Source: Prosthecobacter sp.
Lineage (GTDB): Bacteria; Verrucomicrobiota; Verrucomicrobiia; Verrucomicrobiales; Verrucomicrobiaceae
Reading direction: 5' to 3'
Length of the DNA: 64,000 bases
NCBI GenBank assembly: GCA_019186985.1
Contig: JABARQ010000047.1
Location: 186,001-250,000 of the forward strand
A model generated the notes under the pieces. It was given only the letters and a program-made list of their open reading frames with translations, was not told the DNA's origin and ran no database searches. Made by a program: the position numbers and the translations under genes. Shown here in pieces: positions 1 to 8,181 of this stretch (position 1 is the first letter of the stretch; every line of letters begins with the position of its first letter).

Positions 1-1437
1 GGCCAGGAAAACAGCCCCAAATGGCTGGAGCCGAACTTCCTCTATCCCGACTGGCAGACCAATTCCGACTTCCACGTCGTCGAGGGCATCCACGTCATCG
101 GCACCAACCTGGACGGCCTGCCCATCGCCCAGTCGGTCATCGCCAACAACGACCTTGAGGTCACCCTGCGCTTTGAAATGGTGGACACCGTCACCGGAAC
201 CCCCATGGGCGTGAAGCCCGCCGGCGCGGCGGGCGAGCCGCTCTCCGTCAAAAGCAACCGCTATGTGATGAACCAAACCTTCACGGTGAAAAACATCAGC
301 GGCGCCGCCATCACCAACCTCCAGCTCTTCCACCTGCTGCACGGCTTCATCTCCCAGCGCGGCCAGTTCGACAACCGCAGCTATGTCGGCAACCTCGCCG
401 AATATCAGCACGACATCACCATGTCAGGAGTGGATGCCGGGGCCGCCGGTGCGCAAAGCTCCTCCATCGGCCTTGAGGACCTCATCGGCTTCCACTCCAA
501 GGTCGCCCCCTCCGCCTTCGAAATCGGTCACTACGGCATCGAGGGCAACGGCATCGACGACCACTCCCTCGGCAAGCCGAGTGACGGCGTCCATCTGTCC
601 ATCGAGGACAACTGGACAAACGCGCCTTATCTCGCCCGCAAGAACCGCGACAGCTTCGAACCCGCCAGCCGCTGGATCTCCGGCGCCCAGCGCTGGGAGC
701 TCGGCGGCCTGACTCCAGGCCAGAGCGTCAGCTTCGACATCATGCTGAGCCTGCTTACCGGCACCAAGGTCGTCGTGGACGGCGGCGGCTCCAGCGGCAC
801 CGGCGGCCACGGAAGCTGCAACGGCGGCTCCAGCCATGCCGGCGGCGTCGACTTCGAGTTCGAGGACATCAATCAGGAGGGAACCTTCTTCGGCGAATAT
901 TCCGAGGCCGATGATGACGAGATGCTCGAGCGCGAGAATGAAGGAGAATTCGCCCTGCCTTCCTTTGAAACCCCCAACGGCACGCGCAGGCAGCGCTGGA
1001 ATCTGAAGTACAACGGCAGCCACACCGGCGGCATCAAGCTGAAGTTTGCCTACAACCCCGCCCTCCTGCCCGCCGGTTATGATGAAAACCAGCTCTGCAT
1101 CTATCACTTCAACAACGGCGTCTGGGAAAAACTGGTCGGCAAGGTCAACCCGGCCACCAACACCATCGAGGCCGTCACCCCAAGCCTCTCCCCCTTCATG
1201 CTCGGTGTGAACGACGTGATCGTGAAGCCCGACGTCACCCTTTCCGCCGACACCCCGGGGGCGCTCAGCGTTTCCTGGCCGGACTCCTTCACCGGCTGGA
1301 CGCTTCAGGAAAACACCGACCTCAGCCCCGCAGGCTGGTTCAACTCCACCCGTCCTCTCAGCACCGCGAACGGCACCACCTCGGTCTCCGTGCCGCTCAG
1401 TTCCGGCAGCCGCTTCTTCCGCCTCGTCAGGCCATGA
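1..1437 (+). CDS. Large secreted protein, 3' part only (unknown function)
   Basis: The reading frame is open from the first base, so the gene begins before the window; at least 478 codons are visible and end with TGA at 1435-1437. I do not recognise a named family. The middle holds a beta-rich region, then a short Gly/His/Cys/Ser insertion (bases about 787-842, containing GGHGSCNGG and SSHAGG) that could bind metal, then an acidic stretch. The last about 70 residues form a beta module ending in SRFFRLVRP, a tail type common on secreted proteins of Verrucomicrobia. The next open frame begins with ATG overlapping the stop codon, but that gene probably starts further in. Function is not assigned; an extracellular location is inferred from composition and tail. 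Confidence 0.7.
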   Translation, partial: GQENSPKWLEPNFLYPDWQTNSDFHVVEGIHVIGTNLDGLPIAQSVIANNDLEVTLRFEMVDTVTGTPMGVKPAGAAGEPLSVKSNRYVMNQTFTVKNISGAAITNLQLFHLLHGFISQRGQFDNRSYVGNLAEYQHDITMSGVDAGAAGAQSSSIGLEDLIGFHSKVAPSAFEIGHYGIEGNGIDDHSLGKPSDGVHLSIEDNWTNAPYLARKNRDSFEPASRWISGAQRWELGGLTPGQSVSFDIMLSLLTGTKVVVDGGGSSGTGGHGSCNGGSSHAGGVDFEFEDINQEGTFFGEYSEADDDEMLERENEGEFALPSFETPNGTRRQRWNLKYNGSHTGGIKLKFAYNPALLPAGYDENQLCIYHFNNGVWEKLVGKVNPATNTIEAVTPSLSPFMLGVNDVIVKPDVTLSADTPGALSVSWPDSFTGWTLQENTDLSPAGWFNSTRPLSTANGTTSVSVPLSSGSRFFRLVRP

Positions 1438-1475
1438 CCCCCGAGACAAACACGAGTTCAACCTTCGCAGTCATC

Positions 1476-1877
1476 ATGAAAACTCATTCCGTCCTCCGCC
1501 TCATCACCCTCGCCGCAGCCTTCCTCGTCTCCGGCCTCGGCGGCCTCCAGGCCGCCCCGTCCGCGACCGGCACCTTTGCCACACCCAAAAGCAGCGGAAC
1601 TTTCAAGTTCAGCGCCGTCAAGGCCGTGCGCGTGGTCAGCACCTACGCCTACCAGGGCTATTTCCGCGTCGGGACAAAGACGCAGCCGGGAGTCATCTAC
1701 GGCGTCAGACCCTCCGGCCTCGGTGTCGCCTGGTACTATGGAGTGAGCGGCAACATGGCCGCCAACGCTGTCCTGCAGCCGCAGGCCGACGGCGGCTACT
1801 CCGGCCCGATCACGTTCTTCAACATCAAGGGGCTCCAGACTGACACCGGCACGGCGCGCATGGTGTTCAAGCCATGA
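1476..1877 (+). CDS. Small secreted protein of unknown function
   Basis: This encodes 133 residues from the ATG at 1476. The frame is open back to an ATG at 1434, but the internal start gives a clean signal peptide (MKTHSVLRLITLAAAFLVSG followed by an Ala-rich cleavage region), so I choose it. The mature part is about 107 residues, rich in Gly, Tyr and Val, with no Cys and no motif I know. It lies 38 bp after a large secreted protein and 34 bp before a sigma factor gene on the same strand, which suggests shared transcription. It could be a surface or matrix component; function unknown. Confidence 0.6.
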   Translation: MKTHSVLRLITLAAAFLVSGLGGLQAAPSATGTFATPKSSGTFKFSAVKAVRVVSTYAYQGYFRVGTKTQPGVIYGVRPSGLGVAWYYGVSGNMAANAVLQPQADGGYSGPITFFNIKGLQTDTGTARMVFKP

Positions 1878-1911
1878 CGCCACGTGCTTCCACACCTCAC
1901 CCGCCTTTCTC

Positions 1912-2490
1912 ATGAAAGCCAACATCGACGACTCCGCCTTCGGACAGCAGGCCGATCCCTGCGGCGAATGGTTCGAACGTGCGGTTCACGGCGACGAAGC
2001 CGCAGCCTCCCGGCTCTATGGCCATTGCGTCCCACGGCTGCAGGGCTGGCTGGCCGCACGCATGCCGGACAGCCACGCAGCCGACCTCGCCCATGACGCC
2101 CTTTCCCTCGCCTTCCGCAAGCATCACCTCTTCAGGCCGGGCACCTTCTTCATGTCCTGGCTTCGCACCCTGGCATGGCGCGCCGCCATCAACCAGTCAC
2201 GCAGTCACTCACGCGAAAAAAGGCGCGTCCTCGCCTGGGTGCAGCAGGAGCAGACCGCCGGCTCTGACGATCCCATCCTGGACGAGCTCCGCCTTGGCGC
2301 GCTGGACCGCTGCCTCTGCTCGCTTCCCACCTCCCAGCGCCGTCTCGTGGACCTGCATTACAACCAGGGCCGCACGAGCCAGTCCATCGCCGATGAACTC
2401 GGCCAGAGCCGCAGCGCCGTGGCCGTCGGCCTGATGCGCATCCGTCACAAGTTGCGAACCAACCTCATCTGCATCCAGCATGAAACATGA
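1912..2490 (+). CDS. RNA polymerase sigma factor, ECF / sigma-70 family
   Basis: The product of 192 residues has the two-domain layout of extracytoplasmic-function sigma factors. Residues about 25-105 fit region 2 (helical, with AADLAHDALSLAFRK and the aromatic/basic WLRTLAWRAAINQSR stretch that would melt and contact the -10 element). Residues about 125-185 fit region 4, with the helix-turn-helix SQSIADELGQSRSAVAVGLM that would read the -35 element. No anti-sigma factor is obvious; the next gene overlaps its 3' end by 11 bp and encodes a small putative secreted protein that might be a partner. As first regulator of a long same-strand run containing metal efflux and redox genes, it probably controls that run (inference). 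Confidence 0.85.
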   Translation: MKANIDDSAFGQQADPCGEWFERAVHGDEAAASRLYGHCVPRLQGWLAARMPDSHAADLAHDALSLAFRKHHLFRPGTFFMSWLRTLAWRAAINQSRSHSREKRRVLAWVQQEQTAGSDDPILDELRLGALDRCLCSLPTSQRRLVDLHYNQGRTSQSIADELGQSRSAVAVGLMRIRHKLRTNLICIQHET

Positions 2491-3046
2491 TCATTTGGTA
2501 ATGAACGAACATCCCCTCAAATCGACCGTTCTTACCCATCACAACACTGTCCCCATGCGGCTCGCCTTCGTCCAACGCCTGATCGCCTCCCTGCTCCTGA
2601 TGGCCTACGCCATCACCGGCACGTCGGTCATGCCGGCCGCACTGGCCCTCATGGCCTGCATGGATGGCGGACATTCCGTGATGGTGGTTCAGTCGGAAAC
2701 CGGAACCCGGGTGACGCTTCACCACCGCTCCGATGAATACACCCCGGACATTGAAGATCATCGCTCCCCGCTCGCCAGGGTGCTCGTCAGCATCTGCAGC
2801 GCCTCGGACAGCGGTGATCATCAGATGACCTCATCCAGCATCGAGGCCGGAACCAGGCTTGAACGCGACGAACAGGGGTCCACGGTCAGAAAGGCTCCTG
2901 AACTGAACTTCCCCGCAACCATCCAGCACAGGCTGACGCTCCAGCCCCTGCGCCATGAGGTCCGTCACACGGCCCCAGGACTGGATGGAACGCCGTTGAT
3001 GACGGGCGGCCTGCGCACGCTTTCCACCGTGCGCCTTTTGATCTGA
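2480..3046 (+). CDS. Small putative secreted/membrane protein, unknown
   Basis: This encodes 188 residues if read from the ATG at 2480, which overlaps the 3' end of the sigma factor gene. ATGs at 2501 and 2555 are alternatives; the one at 2555 would start directly with a signal-peptide or membrane-segment-like sequence (MRLAFVQRLIASLLLMAYA). The rest is His-, Ser- and Thr-rich with two Cys and many Met, which could fit metal handling given the efflux genes just downstream, but no known motif is present. The overlap with the sigma gene suggests translational coupling. I do not recognise the family. Confidence 0.55.
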   Translation: MKHDHLVMNEHPLKSTVLTHHNTVPMRLAFVQRLIASLLLMAYAITGTSVMPAALALMACMDGGHSVMVVQSETGTRVTLHHRSDEYTPDIEDHRSPLARVLVSICSASDSGDHQMTSSSIEAGTRLERDEQGSTVRKAPELNFPATIQHRLTLQPLRHEVRHTAPGLDGTPLMTGGLRTLSTVRLLI

Positions 3047-3182
3047 GGACTGGCCGGAGCACGTCTCCGGAAAAGATGCCAGATCAGGCGTGAAGCCGCA
3101 GCCCGATGGCTGCCCGCACCGCCGCCTGACAACGCGCGCCACCATGCGTGCTGATGCAGCCCCATCACCAGCCCCCAGATCC

Positions 3183-4457
3183 ATGAAACTTTCCCCATCC
3201 TCCCTTCTAGCGTCCCTGACCTTCTTCGCCGCCCTTCACCTTCAGGCGGCCTCCAAGCCCGCCCTGACCCCTTCCGACCTCGTCTCCGAAGCCCTTCAGA
3301 AAAACCCCGAAGTCCGCTTTTACGAGGCCGAGATCAACGCCGCCCGCGGTGGTCGCAAGTCCGCCGGGCAGCTCTCCAACCCAGAGTTCAGCGCCACCTA
3401 TGGCGGCATGGCCATCGTCTCCCAGGTCGACGGCATGGCCTGGAGCGCAACCATCTCCCAAACCTTTGACTTCCCCGGCCGCATGTCCCTGCGCAAGGCC
3501 ATCGCCGACCGTGACATCGAGCTTGCCCAGCTTGGCCTGCTTCAGTTCAAGTCCCAGCTGGCCAACGAAGTCCGCGCCCGCGCCGGTGACGTGATCCTGC
3601 TCCGCCGCAAGGAGGACGCGGCGCGCAGCGTGCGCGAACGCCTCGAAGCCCTCGTCGCCGTCCTCGTGCAGCGCGACTCAGGATCCGTCAGCGCGCTGCT
3701 GGAACGGCGCATCCTCGAAGCCTCCCTGCTGAACAGCGACCGCATCCTCACCGACGCCTCCAAGGCGGTCCGCGAAGCCTCGGCCGCCCTCGCCGTCCTC
3801 TGCGGACGCAGCCCTGATGACCAGGTCCGCCTCGGCGGCGCCGTCACCAGCTTCCCCGAGGCCCCGGACCTTGAAAACCTGAAGCAGCAGGCCGCGCGAA
3901 CCAACTTTGACCTTCAGCAGAAGCGCCTGAACGTCGCCAAGCAGGGCCTCAAGGTGGACCTGACAAAGTCCGAGCGCTGGGGCAACATCACCTTCGGCCC
4001 CTACATGGCGGGCCAGACCGCTGGCAACACCCAGATTGAAGCAGGCTTCGTCTTTTCCATCCCCCTGCCGCTCTGGAACAAGAACAAGGGCAATGTCGAG
4101 GCCGAGCAGGCACGCACCCAGCAGGCTGAAGCGCTGCTGAAAGCCACGCTGCGCGACCTCGAACGCGACCTCGCCGTCGAACGCGCCGCCTACCTTGCCG
4201 AACTGGACGCCCTGTCACGCTGGCGGCCGGAAAGCGAAGGCCAGTTCTCGGACGCCGCCAGACAGGCCGATGAACATTTCCGCCTCGGCGCCGTGCCCGC
4301 CGCCACCTATGTGGAGATGCAGCGCGGCTACCTGGACGCGATCGACAGCCTCATCGAGTCACGTCGCAACGCCTGGAGGCACCGCATGGCCGTCGAACGC
4401 CTCACCGGAGCACCGCTCAGCGGCGGCTCCGTCACCCCCCAACTCACCACCCGCTGA
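3183..4457 (+). CDS. TolC-family outer membrane efflux protein (CzcC/CusC-like)
   Basis: The 424-residue product starts at ATG 3183, which gives the signal peptide MKLSPSSLLASLTFFAALH followed by LQAAS; an upstream in-frame ATG at 3090 adds a non-signal-like extension. The rest is long amphipathic helix with duplicated halves, as in TolC-type trimers that form the outer-membrane duct of tripartite pumps. Typical marks are NPEVRFYEAEINAARG near the N terminus and the repeat-equivalent helix starting LQQKRLNVAKQGLKV. The RND pump gene begins 3 bp after the stop, so the two are clearly co-transcribed. It should export metal ions handed over by the pump; the specific metal is not readable from this subunit. 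Confidence 0.88.
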   Translation: MKLSPSSLLASLTFFAALHLQAASKPALTPSDLVSEALQKNPEVRFYEAEINAARGGRKSAGQLSNPEFSATYGGMAIVSQVDGMAWSATISQTFDFPGRMSLRKAIADRDIELAQLGLLQFKSQLANEVRARAGDVILLRRKEDAARSVRERLEALVAVLVQRDSGSVSALLERRILEASLLNSDRILTDASKAVREASAALAVLCGRSPDDQVRLGGAVTSFPEAPDLENLKQQAARTNFDLQQKRLNVAKQGLKVDLTKSERWGNITFGPYMAGQTAGNTQIEAGFVFSIPLPLWNKNKGNVEAEQARTQQAEALLKATLRDLERDLAVERAAYLAELDALSRWRPESEGQFSDAARQADEHFRLGAVPAATYVEMQRGYLDAIDSLIESRRNAWRHRMAVERLTGAPLSGGSVTPQLTTR

Positions 4458-4460
4458 GCC

Positions 4461-7400
4461 ATGATCTCATCCATCATTGAGTTCTCGCTGCGGAACCGCT
4501 TCCTCGTCATCATGGGGGCGCTCCTGCTGCTCGGCGCGGGTGTCTTTTCCGCCCTGCACCTGCCGGTGGACGCCGTGCCTGACATCACCAACACCCAGGT
4601 GCAGGTCAACACCGCCGTCGCCGGCCTCGCCCCTGAGGAGACCGAAAAGCTGGTGACCTATCCGCTGGAGCTCGCCCTGGCGGGCATCCAGGGCGTGGAG
4701 GAGTTCCGCTCCCTCACCAAGTCCGGGCTTTCCCAGGTCACCCTCGTCTTCCGTGACGGCACCGACATCTTCCGCGCCCGCCAGCTTGTCAGCGAACGCC
4801 TCGTGCAGGTGGACCTGCCGCCGGGCATGAATCCGCAGATGTCGCCCATCAGCACCGGCCTTGGCGAGATCCTCTACTACACGCTCGACTTCAAGAAGGA
4901 CGCCGCCGCACGCAGGGAGCCGCGTGAACGGCAGCTCATGGACCTGCGTGACGTCCATGACTATGTCGTGAAGCCCTTCCTGCGCACGGTTCCCGGAGTT
5001 GCCGAGGTCAACAGCAGCGGCGGCTATGAACGCCAGCTCGTCATCCTCCCGAAGCCGGAGGCCCTGACCCGCGCCGGCATGACCTTCGGCGAGCTCGCTG
5101 AAATCATCGGCATGAACGTGGACAACGCCGGAGGCGGCGTCATCGAACGCGGCGCCGACCGCGTGCTCATCCGCGGCGTCAGCAAGGTGTCCAGCGCCGA
5201 GGACATCGCCAACCTTCCCGTGAAGTTCGCCGCAGCCGTGGAGCCGCTCCGCGTCAAGGACCTGGCCGAGGTCGGCATCGGCAGCAACGTCCGCACCGGC
5301 TGCGCCGTCGAAAACGGCGAGGAGGCCGTGCTCGGCACCGTCATGATGCTCGTCGGCGAAAACAGCCGCATCATCAGCAAGCGCGTGGAGGCCAAGCTCG
5401 CCGAACTCCAGAACAAGCTCCCCCCCGGGATGGAAATCCGCACCCAGTATGCCCGCAGTGAAGTGGTGGACCGCACCGTCGACACCGTGAAGCACAACCT
5501 CTTTGAAGGGGCTGTGCTCGTCGTCGTGGTCCTTCTCCTCCTGCTGGGCAACTGGCGTGCGGCCCTCATCGTGGCCATGGCCATCCCGCTCTCCTTCCTC
5601 TTCGCCCTCATCGGCATGACCTTCGGCGGCGTCTCGGGAAACCTCATGTCGCTCGGCGCCGTGGACTTCGGCCTCATCATCGACGGCGCCGTCGTCATGG
5701 TGGAAAACATCGTGCGTGTACTGGGCGATCGTCAGCATGAACTCGGACGCCGTTTGACAGCCAAGGAACGTCTCGCCGCCGTCCGAGAGGCGGGTGAGCA
5801 GGTCGGCAGCCCGATGTTCTTCGGCGTGCTCATCATCACCCTCGTCTACCTGCCCATCCTCGCCCTCACCGGCATTGAAGGGAAGATGTTCCATCCCATG
5901 GCCATCACCGTGATGCTGGCCCTCGGCGGCGCTCTCGTCCTCGCCCTGACCCTCATGCCCGCCCTCTGCTCGCTCCTGCTGCGCGGCGACATCAGCGAAA
6001 AGGACAACTTCCTGATGCGCGCCGCCAAGGCCGCCTATGCACCTCTGCTCGGCCTGGCCTGGCGCATGCGCTGGGGCGTGGTCGTCATCGTCTCGGGCCT
6101 GCTTGCCGGCACCGTCCTGCTCTTCCTCAGCCTCAAGCAGGAGTTCGTCCCCACCCTCAACGAGGGATCCTGGACCGCCATGGTCTACCAGCCCGCCAAC
6201 ACCAGCCTGAAAACCTCGCTCGAACGCTGCATCAAAACCCAGCGGTATCTCCTCGGCAAGGTCCCCGAGGTCACCCGCACCTTCGCACGCATCGGCACCA
6301 GCGAGGTCGCCACCGACCCGATGTCCCCCGGTGAATATGACCTCTACATCTTCTACCGGCCGCAGTCGGAGTGGCGGAAGGAAAACGGCCGCCCGGTCAG
6401 CCGCGACCGCCTCGCGGAGCTCGTGCGCGGGGAGCTCGCCAGGGAGGTGCCTGAGCAGGACTATGACTTCGCCCAGCCCATCCAGATGCGTTTCAACGAA
6501 ATGCTCGAAGGCTCCCGCGCCGACCTGGCCGTGCGCATCTTTGGTGAGGATTATGACACCATGGAAAAGCTCGCAGGCCGTGTGAAAACCATCCTCGAAG
6601 GCCTCGATGGCACCAACAATGCGGAGTTTGAAAGCCAGGGCCGCGTGCCCGTGCTGGAGATCCGCGTGGACCGCTCCGCCATGCTCAGGTACAACGTCGA
6701 GGCCGCCGAGGTGAACGCCGCGATCACCACCGCCATGGCGGGCCACACGGCCGGAACACTGATCGAGCACAACCGCCGCCGCTCCATCGTCGTGCGACTT
6801 CCCGAAAGCCTGCGCAACAATCCGGAGACCATGAAGGCCCTCCCTGTCCGAACCCAGGACGGAGGCTTGATCACCCTTGGCAGGCTCGCCGAGTTTGTCG
6901 AAGTCCCCCAGGTGGACGCCATCGGCCGTGAATCCGGCCACCGCCGCATCGGCTTGAACGTCGACCTTGCCGGCGGCACGGACAGCGAGGCCTATGTGAA
7001 CGCCGCCCGTGAGAAGATCCGCTCCGGCATCGAAATGCCGGAAGGATATCGAGTGGAGTTCGGCGGCCAGTTTGAGCATCTCCAGGAGGCTCGCCAGCGG
7101 CTCGCCATCGTCGTCCCGCTCGCCCTGCTGCTCATCTTTGTGCTCATCCACAGCGCCTTCAAAAGCGTCGGGCAGACCCTCATCATCTACACGGGCATCC
7201 CCCTCGCCATCACCGGCGGTGTCGCCGCGCTCTGGCTGCGCGGACTGCCGTTCAGCATCAGCGCCGCCATCGGTTTCATCGCCCTCTGCGGCGTCGCGGT
7301 GCTGAACGGAGTCGTGCTCATCAGCTGCTTCAACCAGCTCCGCAACGAAGGCCGCAACGCCGCCTCCGCCGTGACCGAAGGCAGCCTGCAGCGCCTGCGC

Positions 7401-7637
7401 CCCGTGCTCATGACGGCCCTCGTCGCCAGCCTCGGCTTCATCCCCATGGCCGTCAGTGAAGGGGCCGGGGCCGAGGTTCAGCGCCCTCTCGCCACGGTCG
7501 TCATCGGCGGCATCGTCAGCAGCACCTTCCTCACCCTCTTCCTCCTGCCTCTGCTCTACCGCTGGCTCATGGCGGCACCCTCCCGTGAGGCCGCCCACGA
7601 ACAGCAGCCTTCCGTCATCACAACCCAGGCCGCCTGA
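4461..7637 (+). CDS. Heavy-metal efflux RND transporter, CzcA/CusA family
   Basis: This is a full-length (1058-residue) RND pump of the inner membrane: one N-terminal transmembrane helix, a large periplasmic loop, a helix bundle around residues 345-535, a second periplasmic loop and a second bundle from about 880 to 1045. The heavy-metal signature DFGLIIDGAVVMVEN is present, with Asp402, Asp408 and Glu415 placed as the proton-relay residues described for CzcA. This DFG form is typical of pumps for divalent cations (Zn, Co, Cd, Ni) rather than the Cu/Ag CusA form, so I favour divalent export. The TolC partner lies just upstream. No membrane-fusion adaptor (CzcB-like) gene occurs in the run, which is unusual. 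Confidence 0.93.
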   Translation: MISSIIEFSLRNRFLVIMGALLLLGAGVFSALHLPVDAVPDITNTQVQVNTAVAGLAPEETEKLVTYPLELALAGIQGVEEFRSLTKSGLSQVTLVFRDGTDIFRARQLVSERLVQVDLPPGMNPQMSPISTGLGEILYYTLDFKKDAAARREPRERQLMDLRDVHDYVVKPFLRTVPGVAEVNSSGGYERQLVILPKPEALTRAGMTFGELAEIIGMNVDNAGGGVIERGADRVLIRGVSKVSSAEDIANLPVKFAAAVEPLRVKDLAEVGIGSNVRTGCAVENGEEAVLGTVMMLVGENSRIISKRVEAKLAELQNKLPPGMEIRTQYARSEVVDRTVDTVKHNLFEGAVLVVVVLLLLLGNWRAALIVAMAIPLSFLFALIGMTFGGVSGNLMSLGAVDFGLIIDGAVVMVENIVRVLGDRQHELGRRLTAKERLAAVREAGEQVGSPMFFGVLIITLVYLPILALTGIEGKMFHPMAITVMLALGGALVLALTLMPALCSLLLRGDISEKDNFLMRAAKAAYAPLLGLAWRMRWGVVVIVSGLLAGTVLLFLSLKQEFVPTLNEGSWTAMVYQPANTSLKTSLERCIKTQRYLLGKVPEVTRTFARIGTSEVATDPMSPGEYDLYIFYRPQSEWRKENGRPVSRDRLAELVRGELAREVPEQDYDFAQPIQMRFNEMLEGSRADLAVRIFGEDYDTMEKLAGRVKTILEGLDGTNNAEFESQGRVPVLEIRVDRSAMLRYNVEAAEVNAAITTAMAGHTAGTLIEHNRRRSIVVRLPESLRNNPETMKALPVRTQDGGLITLGRLAEFVEVPQVDAIGRESGHRRIGLNVDLAGGTDSEAYVNAAREKIRSGIEMPEGYRVEFGGQFEHLQEARQRLAIVVPLALLLIFVLIHSAFKSVGQTLIIYTGIPLAITGGVAALWLRGLPFSISAAIGFIALCGVAVLNGVVLISCFNQLRNEGRNAASAVTEGSLQRLRPVLMTALVASLGFIPMAVSEGAGAEVQRPLATVVIGGIVSSTFLTLFLLPLLYRWLMAAPSREAAHEQQPSVITTQAA

Positions 7638-7660
7638 ACCTCTCCATCCCCACCCCCGCC

Positions 7661-8164
7661 ATGAAAGCCCTCCTCCTCATCATGCTGCCGGCCCTTCTGA
7701 TGCTGGCCACCACCGCCCCGGCCTCCGACAACGTCACCCTCCAGGTGGACATGAACGGACTCCACAAGCCCCATGCCGGCAACGACAGCAGCGAGGAGCA
7801 CCATCGCTGGCTCGAAATCACCGCCTCCGCCATGAGCCTTGACCAGGCAAAGACCGTCACCATCGAATGGCGCTTCTTTGCCGACAACCTCTCCACCGGA
7901 AAGGTCGTCGAGCATGCCCGTGGCTCCGAGGTCCTGGAATTGCAGCCCGGCAGGCCCGCCACGCTGCAAGGCAGGGACACCGTCTTCTCCTATGTTCGCC
8001 AGCATTCGGAACGCAGCGGTGGCGGCCGGAGGCCCATCTACAAGAAGGTGGAGGCCTCCGGATTCCGCTATCACGGCTGGGCGGTCACGGCACGGATCGA
8101 CGGCAAAGTCCTCGGCGAAGCCTACAGCAGCCGTGACATCGTAGACAAAATGAAAGAGAACTGA
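7661..8164 (+). CDS. Small periplasmic protein of unknown function
   Basis: The 167-residue product has a clear signal peptide (MKALLLIMLPALLMLATTAP) and then a beta-strand-rich mature domain of about 145 residues (segments such as KTVTIEWRFFADNL and GWAVTARIDGKVLG), ending in a charged helix. There is no Cys and no metal-binding motif, and it is too short to be the missing adaptor of the efflux pump. It sits 23 bp after the pump gene and 17 bp before the DUF3570 gene, so it bridges the efflux pair and the DUF3570/ApbE cluster. I do not recognise the family. Confidence 0.65.
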   Translation: MKALLLIMLPALLMLATTAPASDNVTLQVDMNGLHKPHAGNDSSEEHHRWLEITASAMSLDQAKTVTIEWRFFADNLSTGKVVEHARGSEVLELQPGRPATLQGRDTVFSYVRQHSERSGGGRRPIYKKVEASGFRYHGWAVTARIDGKVLGEAYSSRDIVDKMKEN

Positions 8165-8181
8165 GCTTCTCCCACCCTGTC

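Noticed and set aside
4467-7598. A long open frame on the minus strand covering the RND pump gene
   Set aside because: It is a shadow frame typical of high-GC DNA; its translation is Asp/Glu/Gly/His-rich with no domain, and the + strand encodes a complete RND transporter.
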